From positions 1 to 64,000 of the forward strand of contig CADATZ010000003.1 in the NCBI GenBank assembly GCA_902791025.1: a DNA stretch of 64,000 nucleotides, written 5' to 3'. The notes under the pieces were generated by a model. The model was not told the DNA's origin. It did no database searches and was given only the letters and a program-made list of their open reading frames with translations. Positions 7,973 to 16,180 of this stretch are shown piece by piece. The position numbers and the translations under genes were made by a program. Source of the stretch: an uncultured Chloroflexota bacterium. Its GTDB lineage: Bacteria > Chloroflexota > Anaerolineae > Anaerolineales > Anaerolineaceae. Each line of letters opens with the position of its first letter. Positions within the stretch are counted from its first letter, which is position 1.

Positions 7973-9712
7973 ATGAAAAACAAACTGATCGATTTCCTTC
8001 GAAGGATGCCATGGGCGAGCCGTGAACTGCTGGAAAAATATTTTGGGGCTGAAGATCTTGAAAAGGATCTTCTTCTGTATTCGAAAAAAATAACCTCAAT
8101 TACACGGGCCGATAACCAGACATATTATTCGGCAAAACCTGCAAATTACCATCTTCTTCCAGGAATATCCCGGAGAGAAATGGTTCGAAAGTTTATGTCT
8201 GAGAAATATGGATACTCCATTTTCGATGAAGCCGAAAGTCCATGCGGCAATGCTGATTTCAGAGTTTTTCTTGGAGACAGCGAAACATGGCTCCGGGTTT
8301 GGGGAGATATGGGTCATATTGCTCCGGAATGCCTTCTTATATTCAGGAATCCACCTGTTTTCGGAGATAATGTTCACGACATAGTGCTTACTTGCCAAGT
8401 GCCGGAACGTATATTTTTTTTGAAAACGCAGGCAGAAATCATCTGGAAAGATGCCCGGAAAGGGAATGTTGAAATCATTGAAGCAGGGAAAAATCACATA
8501 AAATCAATCCTGCCGGATTTTAAATCCAATCGGAATGTTGGGAAATATGATCCTCAGGAAGAGTCTTATCCGGAGATATCAAAGGATCAAATTCCGCCCT
8601 TTAACGATACTCAAAAAAAACAGATATCAATACAGGAAATGCGCAGCACTTTCTTGTGCAGGCAAAGCATGGAACTAAAGCAGCAGGATTATGATCTGCT
8701 GCGATTTATTGCATGCAATCCGTTTCTTAAATTTCCGGAGATTGGAATTCTATTCGGCGGAAATTCTTGCTGCGCTATGAGCTATTCGCAAACTAAAAAA
8801 GAAAATGAAGATATTAATGATGTTTTTGAAGAAGTAAACATTCTCAAGGAGAAAAAACTGCTGAGCAAAATCAGTCATGGATCGATGAAAGATACATATG
8901 TACCCACCTGGCAGGGTATCGATCTGCTTGCCGCTTACCATGGAACAATTCCTTTCTATCTGCGAAAGTACAGTCAATGGCCGCAGATAAGTTTTGAGGA
9001 AAAGCATTTTAATACACATCGTGCTCTTTTGAATGAGAAATTCTCTTATTTTGACAGCCATTGCAATTACGCTATGAAATGGGGGGAGATACGGCCTGAG
9101 CATCAGATTCTTTGTAAAGAATTCTGTGCTGCACTTATTTTTGGCGCCAGATTTTTGAAGTCTGTATTCGGGTTCGACATTGAAGTATCCGGGCTGACAA
9201 CTATTTCCTCGAATCTGAAAATTTCATCGATCAAACGCGGACGGAATATTATCCAGCAGCTGCATCCTGATGGATGCTGTACGGTTACCTATTCTCAGGC
9301 AGCCTTTAAGAAAAAATGGAAGGTATTCATAGAAATTGAAAGGAACAGAAACAGTAAATATGAGCTCCTCGATAAACTTGAGAAATATAAGTTTTTTATT
9401 CCTGCAGCAAAACAATTCTATGAGGGATACGATGATGTTGTCGTGATGTTCTTTTTTGATGACACGGAAGAAGGAAACGGATCGGTGGAAGAAAAAAGAC
9501 GGGCATTGCTTGAAACTATGAAAAACTATGGAATAAAAGGGTGCTTTGGTCTGCTCAGCGACGCCAAAAAAACGATTGATGGATGGGAGCCGAAACATGC
9601 CAGGATTGAAAAAGAAACCTGTGGAAACATGTACTTATATCGGAAAATGTGGCAGGTTTCAGATTACTGGCCTGATACTGTAAAGCTGGCTTTTCCGTTT
9701 TTTCTGTTGTAG
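7973..9712 (+). CDS. Replication-relaxation-like protein (tandem winged-helix and nuclease-fold-like halves)
   Basis: 579 residues from ATG 7973 (GAGAGG nine bases upstream). There are two halves. Residues about 1-190 begin with a winged-helix-like segment (LIDFLRRMPWASRELLEKYF). Residues about 225-580 begin with another (LKQQDYDLLRFIACNPFLKF). A region follows with the landmarks HPDGCCTVTY, then KVFIEIERNRNSKYELLDKLEKYKFF, the pattern of the replication-relaxation family (PF13814), plasmid and ICE proteins linked to DNA relaxation. No signal peptide. Its place at the head of the plus-strand replication/pilus block suits a replication or mobilisation role. Family assignment is by eye and moderate. 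Confidence 0.55.
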   Translation: MKNKLIDFLRRMPWASRELLEKYFGAEDLEKDLLLYSKKITSITRADNQTYYSAKPANYHLLPGISRREMVRKFMSEKYGYSIFDEAESPCGNADFRVFLGDSETWLRVWGDMGHIAPECLLIFRNPPVFGDNVHDIVLTCQVPERIFFLKTQAEIIWKDARKGNVEIIEAGKNHIKSILPDFKSNRNVGKYDPQEESYPEISKDQIPPFNDTQKKQISIQEMRSTFLCRQSMELKQQDYDLLRFIACNPFLKFPEIGILFGGNSCCAMSYSQTKKENEDINDVFEEVNILKEKKLLSKISHGSMKDTYVPTWQGIDLLAAYHGTIPFYLRKYSQWPQISFEEKHFNTHRALLNEKFSYFDSHCNYAMKWGEIRPEHQILCKEFCAALIFGARFLKSVFGFDIEVSGLTTISSNLKISSIKRGRNIIQQLHPDGCCTVTYSQAAFKKKWKVFIEIERNRNSKYELLDKLEKYKFFIPAAKQFYEGYDDVVVMFFFDDTEEGNGSVEEKRRALLETMKNYGIKGCFGLLSDAKKTIDGWEPKHARIEKETCGNMYLYRKMWQVSDYWPDTVKLAFPFFLL

Positions 9713-9730
9713 GATCATTTATCTGAAAAA

Positions 9731-9765
9731 GTTTGTGAATAATCTAAATAGTAATACTTATTGTT
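9731..9765 (+). repeat. 35-bp dispersed repeat, copy 1
   Basis: GTTTGTGAATAATCTAAATA, then the variable triplet GTA, then ATACTTATTGTT. The other copies are at 27349-27383 (inverted, triplet CAA) and 37976-38010 (same orientation, triplet CCG). All other 32 positions are identical. It sits just before the DUF192 gene. Confidence 0.9.
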
Positions 9766-9824
9766 GTTTTTTTCTCTTTTTAGGCTTCACATCCCCGTTG
9801 TATCCTTTGGCAGGGAGAAATTCT

Positions 9825-10217
9825 ATGAGGAAAGGAAAACAGCTTCTGATCAGAAGAGATGGACAGAACATTGCACTTGTTGAAGACCTCAGTTCTGTAT
9901 TTGATATCGGGAAGGGACTGATAGGATCTCAGGAACCGGATATTACTGAAGGATTGTTCGAAGGCGTATTACTCCGAATGCCGGGGTACAGGAAGAAATG
10001 CAGAGGAATTATCAATTCTATCCATATGATTGGAATGAGATATCCGATTTCCGTATTCTGGATTTCTGAAAACATAATTGTTGACAAGGCATATGCAATG
10101 CCCGGTTTCCATATTTATTCTTCGAATCGGCCATCTACTGTAGTACTGGAGCTTTCGAAAGATGCATTTCCAGTTCTGAACACAGGTGATGTACTGTCAT
10201 TCGAAACGATTGCCTGA
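9825..10217 (+). CDS. DUF192 family protein
   Basis: 130 residues from ATG 9825 with AGGGAG eight bases upstream; a longer in-frame start at 9735 lies inside the 35-bp repeat and has no RBS. The sequence follows the DUF192 pattern: a Leu-rich strand (GVLLRMPGY), then INSIHMIGMRYPISVFWI, a basic turn, and a C-terminal VVLELSKDAF...TGDVLSFE strand pair. DUF192 proteins are small beta-barrel proteins of unsettled function. No signal peptide is visible, unlike many relatives. The next gene follows 18 bases later. Confidence 0.75.
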   Translation: MRKGKQLLIRRDGQNIALVEDLSSVFDIGKGLIGSQEPDITEGLFEGVLLRMPGYRKKCRGIINSIHMIGMRYPISVFWISENIIVDKAYAMPGFHIYSSNRPSTVVLELSKDAFPVLNTGDVLSFETIA

Positions 10218-10235
10218 TTAAAGCGGCATAACCCC

Positions 10236-11342
10236 ATGTTTAAAAGTAAACCGGTTGTAGAGCTGGATATGATCCTGGATTGGATCCGCTGTCCCATGAG
10301 AGTATTCAGAAAAAGGAATAATTCCATCCGTGTATTTGAGTATGAAAGTCTTCTTCGGTTCATGCTGCTGAACAGTCTGAAAGCAGGATACAGAGATGTG
10401 GATTCTTCACAAAAACTGAATCTTGAGCAGCATGTACCTGATATATGGGAATATCTGCTGAAAATTCGCGGTGTTCCGAAACCTCAGCTTCTTATCCGAA
10501 AAATGCATGAGTTCTATTCGATGCGCAGCAGATACGTCGACCGAATAGAAAAGCGGTATCTTGATTCAACTGATTTGCTGAATATGGCACACTGGTGGGA
10601 TTTAGGACTTATTTTTGACAATGAATATTTTCGTCTGCGCGATGAGATAAATAAATATCAGTCTTATCTTGGCTTCCCTGACTGGAATATCGTCAAAACA
10701 TACTACAGAGAATATGAGCACAATCCGGTCTCTCTTGCGGATACTTTCAGCGATTATCTGATCGGAATCAAGACGTTTTCTTTTCGGAAAATCCCCGCGG
10801 TAAATATTAAATTTGATGTTCAGGCTTATCTTGACCTGAAGGACATACGGTTATCACTGCATTTCGATATTTTGTGGCGTAGGGAAAGAATCTACAAATC
10901 AAAAACGCGGCAGCTGAAACCGGGTTTGATTGCAGAGCAGCTTATTCCATGCTCATTGTTCTCCAATGCAGAGCAGATTTTTCGAGAACGGATGATATTA
11001 GGAGATATCCGAATGCCTTTGACCGGCGTTGATTACACAGACGGAGATGGTAATCCGATCCGCATTGATTCAGTAACATGTTGTATCTTTCCTTCAAAAT
11101 CCGGAACAACAGCCTGGAAGGAATCCGGGCTGACATATGATAAAGCAACCAAAGCGGCTGTTCTCTCTGTATTGAATCATTACGGACTTGTATGCCTGAA
11201 AGCATCGGAGAAAAATCTGTTTGTTCCCCATAGTCTGGTAAAAAATGAAATCTGTTGTTCCTGTTCTTTTTTGAAAGATTGTTTTGAAAACAGAATGAAG
11301 CCCTCAACACTGCCGGAGATTCCGGCTGAAACAGAATCGTAA
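10236..11342 (+). CDS. Cas4/AddB-like PD-(D/E)XK family protein with predicted 4Fe-4S cluster
   Basis: 368 residues. An N-terminal motif LDWIRCPMRVF supplies one Cys, and the C-terminus carries EICCSCSFLKDCF, giving C-x2-C-x5-C. One early Cys plus a late C-x2-C-x5-C is the iron-sulfur arrangement of Cas4, AddB and related nucleases that process DNA ends. The central strand pair LHFDILWRRERIYKSKT is where the D...(D/E)xK active site should be. The Asp is present, but the expected acidic residue before the lysine is not obvious, so it may be catalytically weak or inactive. It lies 14 bases before the DnaB-like ATPase gene, which fits DNA replication or repair. The start has only a weak RBS. Confidence 0.55.
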   Translation: MFKSKPVVELDMILDWIRCPMRVFRKRNNSIRVFEYESLLRFMLLNSLKAGYRDVDSSQKLNLEQHVPDIWEYLLKIRGVPKPQLLIRKMHEFYSMRSRYVDRIEKRYLDSTDLLNMAHWWDLGLIFDNEYFRLRDEINKYQSYLGFPDWNIVKTYYREYEHNPVSLADTFSDYLIGIKTFSFRKIPAVNIKFDVQAYLDLKDIRLSLHFDILWRRERIYKSKTRQLKPGLIAEQLIPCSLFSNAEQIFRERMILGDIRMPLTGVDYTDGDGNPIRIDSVTCCIFPSKSGTTAWKESGLTYDKATKAAVLSVLNHYGLVCLKASEKNLFVPHSLVKNEICCSCSFLKDCFENRMKPSTLPEIPAETES

Positions 11343-11356
11343 TAAAGGAGATACAA

Positions 11357-12478
11357 ATGCCCCGTCCTAACAAAAAATCAGATCTTCCCGTAGGAGCGGG
11401 AATACCTTTTGATCTGTCTGAAGCTGCTGAACTTCTTGACAGAAATCTGACACTTGGCCAGGCTGGTATGTTCAGGCCGATCCCTACCGGCCTCACCGGA
11501 ATTGATGAAGCATTGGGCGGCGGTCTCCACGCCGGCGATCTCGCTATTCTTGCCGGAGTTCAGAATATCGGGAAGACAGCTGCCGTTATTCAGTTTGCAG
11601 CTTCTTTTGCAAAGTCCGATACGCTGGTATTGATTGTCGAATATGAGCACAACGTTACTCATGTTCTGGAAAGGCTTCTGATTCAGAACTCCTATGTAAA
11701 CGGGTATGGAGGGCAAAGTTTCAATCAGGACCAGCTTCAGGAAGCATATGTCGAAACAGTCCGGGAAAGAGAAGAGCAGAATATTATAAACGATACTTCA
11801 TACAAGTCTTTCAATAAACTGCTGAGCAGACTTCCGAACGGGGTAATCGCATGGAACAGACTCTCACGGATTCAGCGCAACATATGGATTATTCAGGGCG
11901 ACGGAGCCATTACGACGCCTGATGTTCTTGCAGCGTATGTTGAGATGGCAAAACAGTATGCCGGATCCAGAAGGATTCTGCTTATTGTCGATTATCTGCA
12001 GCGTGTTCCTGTTACCGGATTCTATAGGCATCTGACAACAGAAGAACGTGTTGAATATATCTTCCATTATCTGAAGGCAATGGCTCTCAGGTGTCAGGAT
12101 GATGGATGGATCGTACCTGTCCTCGGGGTCGCCGCAATTGAAGCTGAAGCCTTAAGGGCCGGGCGGGTTCATATGGAAAGCATCATCGGCGGAGCGATTA
12201 CCGCATATGAACCGGATGTCGCCCTTATTATGAATAAAGACGACAGGGACCCTGAAGGGAATCCGGTCGTCCGTTGGGCAATAGAAAAGAACAGACACGG
12301 ACCGTCTGATCTTGAATGGAAACATAAATTTTTCGGTGCCGCTTATTCATTTATTCCTGATGGGGAACCGGTAAATGAAGAGAACTCCTGGCAGCGTGAA
12401 CGCAAGAAAACACAGAGCGAGATCAGTGCAGCCAGTATGGCGGAAGCTGTAAGAGATGTACTGGGGAAAAAGGAATGA
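11357..12478 (+). CDS. DnaB-like replicative helicase ATPase domain
   Basis: 373 residues matching the RecA-like C-terminal domain of DnaB. PTGLTGIDEALGGGLHAGDL leads into a Walker A loop GVQNIGKT (residues 67-74). A Walker B-like strand RILLIVDYLQR follows, and the late region GAITAYEPDVALIMNKD carries the helicase-type sensor area. The N-terminal primase-interaction domain of true DnaB is missing, and an insertion (about 110-180) follows the first core. It is probably the element's own helicase or a RadA/DnaB-type loader, to act with the primase and SSB encoded at 29-34 kb. Its stop overlaps the next gene by four bases (ATGA). Confidence 0.8.
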   Translation: MPRPNKKSDLPVGAGIPFDLSEAAELLDRNLTLGQAGMFRPIPTGLTGIDEALGGGLHAGDLAILAGVQNIGKTAAVIQFAASFAKSDTLVLIVEYEHNVTHVLERLLIQNSYVNGYGGQSFNQDQLQEAYVETVREREEQNIINDTSYKSFNKLLSRLPNGVIAWNRLSRIQRNIWIIQGDGAITTPDVLAAYVEMAKQYAGSRRILLIVDYLQRVPVTGFYRHLTTEERVEYIFHYLKAMALRCQDDGWIVPVLGVAAIEAEALRAGRVHMESIIGGAITAYEPDVALIMNKDDRDPEGNPVVRWAIEKNRHGPSDLEWKHKFFGAAYSFIPDGEPVNEENSWQRERKKTQSEISAASMAEAVRDVLGKKE

Positions 12479-13092
12479 CAGCGGGTTTTGAAGTTTCATC
12501 ATTCTATGTGATTTCTGTATCGGCCATGTTTATTCTTCTTGCTGCAGCAGCCGTCTCTGATGTGAGAACCAGACATATACCGGTTTACTGTTCATTCACT
12601 CTTCTTCTGTTGTCCTTCGTTTTTCTGATCCATGAAGGCCAGTACTTTCTTGTGTCCTATTATCTGCTTGCAGTTTTTTCAAGCGGAAGCAGAAAATTGA
12701 AAATGTTTCTGTTCATAGGTGCAGTGATTGTTTTTGCAAATACCGGCGATTCCGCAGGACCGCTGATATTCGGTCTTGCTGCAGTGGACTTCCTTTTTGC
12801 GCTGAGGATTATCGGCGGGGGAGATGCAAAGATTCTCTTTTCGATGCTGGCTTTCGGGTACAGAAGCTGGATTATGGGAATTTCCATTTCTGCAGTAACT
12901 CTCATTGCCGGGTTTGTTCAGATATTCCGGTTCTATGGTTTCAGATATTTTTTTTCACGGATTAACTCAGCGATAGGACATCTGAAATCCTGTACTGTTG
13001 AGTCCGATCAAGAGAGAATAAGAATACCTTTCGCAGCCCTTCTCCCTGTTTCTTTTCTGCTCTATCTCTTTGTATCATTTTCAAAATTATGA
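12475..13092 (+). CDS. Type IV prepilin peptidase (A24 family, TadV/CpaA-like)
   Basis: 205 residues, mostly hydrophobic, with about six membrane segments. The two catalytic aspartates of A24 peptidases are present: Asp29 in SDVRTRHIP and Asp117 in IIGGGDAK. The N-terminal methyltransferase domain of full PilD is absent, as in the short TadV/CpaA type. It should cleave leader peptides of type IV/Tad pilins in the membrane. It is coupled to the helicase gene by an ATGA overlap and followed by small secreted and membrane proteins. A second A24-like gene lies 1.3 kb downstream. Confidence 0.85.
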   Translation: MTAGFEVSSFYVISVSAMFILLAAAAVSDVRTRHIPVYCSFTLLLLSFVFLIHEGQYFLVSYYLLAVFSSGSRKLKMFLFIGAVIVFANTGDSAGPLIFGLAAVDFLFALRIIGGGDAKILFSMLAFGYRSWIMGISISAVTLIAGFVQIFRFYGFRYFFSRINSAIGHLKSCTVESDQERIRIPFAALLPVSFLLYLFVSFSKL

Positions 13093-13102
13093 AGGAAAGA
13101 AG

Positions 13103-13630
13103 ATGAATATGAAGAAGATTTATTTGATTTCACTGTTAGTTTTGTCTGTCCTGATCTGTTCAGCCGTTTCAGTGTCCGCTGCTGAGCAGGGAGAATATCC
13201 GGAAGATCCGTTTACTCCCTATGAGACAAACCTTCACGGTATCGTAGGACCGGCTAAGTTTTTTATCTGGGATGCTCCTCTTTTCTATTCTGAAAACTAC
13301 AGCAGGGTTATGAAATGGGAAGTGGAAGTGAAAGGCGGAGATCTTGGCACAGCGAATCTGAGTTTTTATACCAATCCGTTTTCACTGGTATGGAACAGGG
13401 CTTTCTATCAGACGGATCCTGACACAGGAGAGGAAATCCGGATCCTTGCACCGATTGGACGGTATATGGCAACGATCACCGCAATCGGCGGGGAGGAACG
13501 CGAGGTTCAGGCTCAGCGCGATGTTGAAATTGTGATTCCAGATCCCGCAAAATCCTGGTATGAAGACAATCCGGATGTCTACTGGCCTAAAACCGGCTGT
13601 GATCTGCGCCTTTACATGAGCCGAAAATAA
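13103..13630 (+). CDS. Secreted protein of unknown function (175 aa)
   Basis: 175 residues from ATG 13103, 10 bases after the prepilin peptidase stop, with AAGGAAAG as RBS. It has a clear signal peptide (IYLISLLVLSVLICSAVSVSA) with cleavage near residue 28, then a beta-rich acidic domain containing a strand-like GRYMATITAIGGEEREVQA and a Trp/Tyr-rich end. It shows no pilin-type cleavage motif. Likely exported and part of the same pilus-related operon. Not otherwise recognised. Confidence 0.65.
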   Translation: MNMKKIYLISLLVLSVLICSAVSVSAAEQGEYPEDPFTPYETNLHGIVGPAKFFIWDAPLFYSENYSRVMKWEVEVKGGDLGTANLSFYTNPFSLVWNRAFYQTDPDTGEEIRILAPIGRYMATITAIGGEEREVQAQRDVEIVIPDPAKSWYEDNPDVYWPKTGCDLRLYMSRK

Positions 13631-13647
13631 AGAATCACATCTTCTCC

Positions 13648-14139
13648 ATGGGATACCAGGCTGAAATAAAGGAACTGACAAGTTTTGTTCTGATGATCGT
13701 GATCGTACTCTATACGGTCACGGTCGTCGCCAACCTGGTCAAGGCGCAATCCTCGTATCTGACCGGCAGTTCCTATAAATACGGAGATGCGATAGAAAGC
13801 ATCATCATTCTTACAATCCTGCTGGCAGCCGGTTTTGCGGTAAATAAATACGGAGACTCATCCCTTTCGGTTACTTTTGACGGCGGAAAAGGGGAGGCAA
13901 CCTGGGTAGGGCTTGCCAAAACGGTCATCGCGATTATTGTCGGGACTGGATATTTCCTGATCGCTGTCAACGCTCTGTGGACCTTATTCAAAGGGCAGTC
14001 CGAGCACATGATAGGCCGGCCGTTTCAGATGTCCGAAGCCCTGGTAAAACTTGGCGGTGTCCTGATAGGAGGAGTGCTGACGGTCTTTGCGGCAAGGATC
14101 GCTCAGACGCTTGTTGACGGCATCGCAGGTATGTTCTGA
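13648..14139 (+). CDS. Four-helix membrane protein, VirB2/pilin-subunit-like size
   Basis: 163 residues with four hydrophobic segments (about 12-32, 50-68, 88-112, 130-155) joined by short loops and no signal peptide cleavage site. It sits in a run of co-directional genes between two prepilin peptidases. It could be a structural membrane subunit of a pilus or conjugation channel, but no family motif was recognised. The ribosome binding site is weak. Confidence 0.6.
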   Translation: MGYQAEIKELTSFVLMIVIVLYTVTVVANLVKAQSSYLTGSSYKYGDAIESIIILTILLAAGFAVNKYGDSSLSVTFDGGKGEATWVGLAKTVIAIIVGTGYFLIAVNALWTLFKGQSEHMIGRPFQMSEALVKLGGVLIGGVLTVFAARIAQTLVDGIAGMF

Positions 14140-14153
14140 AAAAAGGGGGATAA

Positions 14154-14387
14154 ATGACCAACAATGACATGGGGCCGACATTCGGTTTTATTCTGATCGC
14201 CATGACGGCTTTTTTGATCCTGAACAGCATAACAAGAAATTCAAACAGTGCCCTGTTCACCAGAGCGATGAAAATTCTTGACGACAGCTTTTCAGAAAGC
14301 ATTGCGCAGAATGAAGATATATCTGATTCGCTGCGAAATCATATGGATAACGAACAGATCTTTGACACAGAGGATCTGTCATGGTAA
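14154..14387 (+). CDS. Small membrane protein (77 aa)
   Basis: 77 residues. One N-terminal hydrophobic helix (TFGFILIAMTAFLILNSI) is followed by a charged, acidic tail (SESIAQNEDISDSL). GGGGG lies five bases before ATG. The end overlaps the next start by seven bases. The layout (a helix, then a soluble acidic tail) resembles small pilin-like proteins, but no cleavage motif could be confirmed. Confidence 0.6.
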   Translation: MTNNDMGPTFGFILIAMTAFLILNSITRNSNSALFTRAMKILDDSFSESIAQNEDISDSLRNHMDNEQIFDTEDLSW

Positions 14388-15058
14388 GAAATGATCTGCT
14401 TTTCTATATTGTTTCGATCGGAATGACTGCTGCATCTCTCCTCTTCGGACGGAAAGCTGTTTTTTCTGAACTGAGGCAGACTGAAGATGAAGATATATGC
14501 AGAAAAGGCAGATCAAAATGGACCCTTATCTGTGCTGCAGGCTTTGCAGGGATTATGTTCCTGTTTTATTCCCACAAGTCAATTCCGATGGAAAGACTTC
14601 TCTTTCTCCTTTATGTGTTCCTGTACAGCTCTTTCATTGGTCTTGTGGATCTGTATTCCCATAATTATTATCTTGAAATGCTTCCGGGCCTGTTACTGTT
14701 CATTCCGATCGGATACATTACATGGGGAATGACTGACGCTCTGGCCGGTCTTCTTGCCGGAATCTGTGTGGGATTCATCCTGGCAATTATGGAATGGCTC
14801 TTTTTCCGCAGACTGTCATATGGCGGAGGAGATACTGTATACGGTGCCGCAGCCTCAGCACTTGTCGGGTATCCGAATTTAATTCTCTACTGGGGCAGTT
14901 TTACTTTGATTCTTATTCTCGCGGCTATTGTCCACATTGTAAATGTCAAAGCAATACGAAAACAGAGTCTCTCGGACAACAGATTTGTTCCTCTTCTGCC
15001 CTGGTTTTCGATTTTGACGACGATTTTTTTTGCGATTCTGATCACTGTCAACTGTTAA
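14381..15058 (+). CDS. Second prepilin peptidase-like membrane protein (A24 family)
   Basis: 225 residues with about six membrane segments. The conserved acidic positions are Asp90 (FIGLVDLYSHNYY) and Asp151 (SYGGGDTVYG), matching the two aspartates of A24 peptidases. The region after the first Asp lacks the usual R-x-I-P. It has an extra N-terminal hydrophobic stretch compared with the 12475 gene. Having two A24 enzymes in one cluster suggests two substrates or a specialised pair. It overlaps the preceding small gene by seven bases. Confidence 0.75.
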   Translation: MVRNDLLFYIVSIGMTAASLLFGRKAVFSELRQTEDEDICRKGRSKWTLICAAGFAGIMFLFYSHKSIPMERLLFLLYVFLYSSFIGLVDLYSHNYYLEMLPGLLLFIPIGYITWGMTDALAGLLAGICVGFILAIMEWLFFRRLSYGGGDTVYGAAASALVGYPNLILYWGSFTLILILAAIVHIVNVKAIRKQSLSDNRFVPLLPWFSILTTIFFAILITVNC

Positions 15059-15075
15059 TTGCAAACAAAAAAAGT

Positions 15076-15687
15076 ATGAATAATGACAATGGAAATATTC
15101 TGCTGAAACTGATCTATCTGTGCATGGATCACCTGATGCATAATCCCAAGAGAGCGATCATCATTCTGTTTTTTGTCTTTATTTTTACGATGGTTGCGGG
15201 AGAACTGATCGGAACAATGCGAAATTCAGAAACGATCTTTTCTCCGACCGCCATACCGCTTGTATCGGGAAAATCGGGTTATTATTTCACCTTACCGGAT
15301 ATCGATGATCACGGTGCTGTAGATCTTACGCCTCATGCTGTAATAACAGAATCACCAACACCGGAAATATCAGCTTTGAAGATGGAGACGCCTTTACCAA
15401 CTGCAAGTGTAACGGTTCCCTGTTCTTCCGAACTGAACATAACTGAGGGAAAGATGGCTTATATAGATTTCCCCGGAGGTTATTCCGCTGAAATCAATGT
15501 CAGGTACCGGCCTGAGGATCCGAACATAATCATTGGTAAGGTCAGCTCAGGGGAAAAAGTTTATATTCTTGATGGCCCTGTATGCATATCCGGATCCATA
15601 TGGTGGCAAATCAACTCAGATACGCATAAATTCGTCGGCTGGATACCTGAAAAAATCGCATCAAAGCCAATCATAAGGCTCAAATAA
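15076..15687 (+). CDS. Membrane-anchored protein with SH3-like C-terminal domain
   Basis: 203 residues from ATG 15076, 17 bases after the preceding stop. Cytoplasmic N-terminus, one membrane helix (AIIILFFVFIFTMVAGELIG, about 29-48), a Pro/Thr-rich extracellular linker (about 90-120), then a C-terminal module. That module reads INVRYRPEDPNIIIGKVSSG, KVYILDG, WWQI, KFVGWIPE, the pattern of bacterial SH3 (SH3_3/YgiM-like) domains that bind peptidoglycan. It likely tethers something to the wall. RBS weak; it is the last gene of this plus-strand run. Confidence 0.7.
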   Translation: MNNDNGNILLKLIYLCMDHLMHNPKRAIIILFFVFIFTMVAGELIGTMRNSETIFSPTAIPLVSGKSGYYFTLPDIDDHGAVDLTPHAVITESPTPEISALKMETPLPTASVTVPCSSELNITEGKMAYIDFPGGYSAEINVRYRPEDPNIIIGKVSSGEKVYILDGPVCISGSIWWQINSDTHKFVGWIPEKIASKPIIRLK

Positions 15688-15707
15688 TCTTCATTATGAA
15701 TTTTCCA

Positions 15708-15736
15708 TTGGTGATGAATTAGAAACTGATTAGAAT
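15708..15736 (+). promoter_or_regulatory. Probable promoter of the riboswitch transcript
   Basis: TTGGTG (15708-15713) and TAGAAT (15731-15736) are separated by 17 bases, about 50 bases upstream of the riboswitch aptamer. Confidence 0.55.
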
Positions 15737-15784
15737 GCCCGATTACTACTTGAAATCCCGGGAAAAAGGGTATTATAAAAAATG

Positions 15785-15911
15785 AAAAGGGAGTAGCCAA
15801 CCGCGAAAAACGGAGCCCCGCCGTCAATACGGTGATTCGATGATCACCCGGCCAGGCATAACAGGCGAGACTTTTATATGGCAAGCGTCGTGATAAAAGC
15901 CTCGTTTTTTT
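15785..15911 (+). ncRNA. yybP-ykoY (manganese) riboswitch with terminator switch
   Basis: The aptamer runs from about 15785 to 15877. Conserved pieces in order: AAAAGGGAGTAGCC, then CCGTCAATACGGTGA, then CACCCGGCC, then GGCGAGACTTTT, the loop signatures of the yybP-ykoY Mn2+ riboswitch; AAAAG pairs with CTTTT as P1. The switch is visible: the 3' side of P1 (CGAGACTTTTAT, 15866-15877) can instead pair with ATAAAAGCCTCG (15893-15904), followed by seven T residues. P1 and the terminator exclude each other, so bound metal should turn the downstream gene on. It controls a His-rich membrane peptide, not the usual MntP or TerC-type gene. Confidence 0.85.
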
Positions 15912-15958
15912 ATTCACAGCGATTACAGCGCAGGGAATCCTGCAGAAGGAGAATTACA

Positions 15959-16120
15959 ATGTTCGGTTTCATTATTTTCATTATTGTGCTGTCTTCCATT
16001 GTCCGGCTGTTCTCTGGCCCGCGCCATCACCATCATCATCACTGCGGCGGTTGGGGGATGGGACATCATCACCATCATCATGGTCATTGCCACCATCATC
16101 ATCACTGCCATCACTGGTAA
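15959..16120 (+). CDS. Histidine-rich metal-binding membrane peptide (53 aa)
   Basis: 53 residues from ATG 15959 (AGAAGGAG eight bases upstream). One N-terminal hydrophobic helix (MFGFIIFIIVLSSIVRLF) is followed by a tail that is almost entirely His, Gly and Cys: 20 of 53 residues are His, in runs of six, six and five, with three Cys. It is the only gene between the Mn2+ riboswitch and the next terminator. The composition implies metal binding at the membrane face, so it may buffer, store or deliver Mn2+ or another metal (inference). Too short for most gene finders, but the RBS and regulation support it. Confidence 0.8.
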   Translation: MFGFIIFIIVLSSIVRLFSGPRHHHHHHCGGWGMGHHHHHHGHCHHHHHCHHW

Positions 16121-16180
16121 CATTGCCGCAGACAGCAAAAGGGTATAGCCAACTGCCGGAACATGCAGTTATTCAGGTAA

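Noticed and set aside
9731..9765. XerCD dif site
   Set aside because: Arms do not resemble the Firmicutes dif consensus and there are three copies with a 3-base variable core.
15878..16120. A longer histidine-rich protein starting at 15878
   Set aside because: The frame upstream of 15959 lies inside the riboswitch terminator and has no RBS, whereas ATG 15959 has a strong one. The opposite-strand Met-rich frame is a shadow of the His codons.
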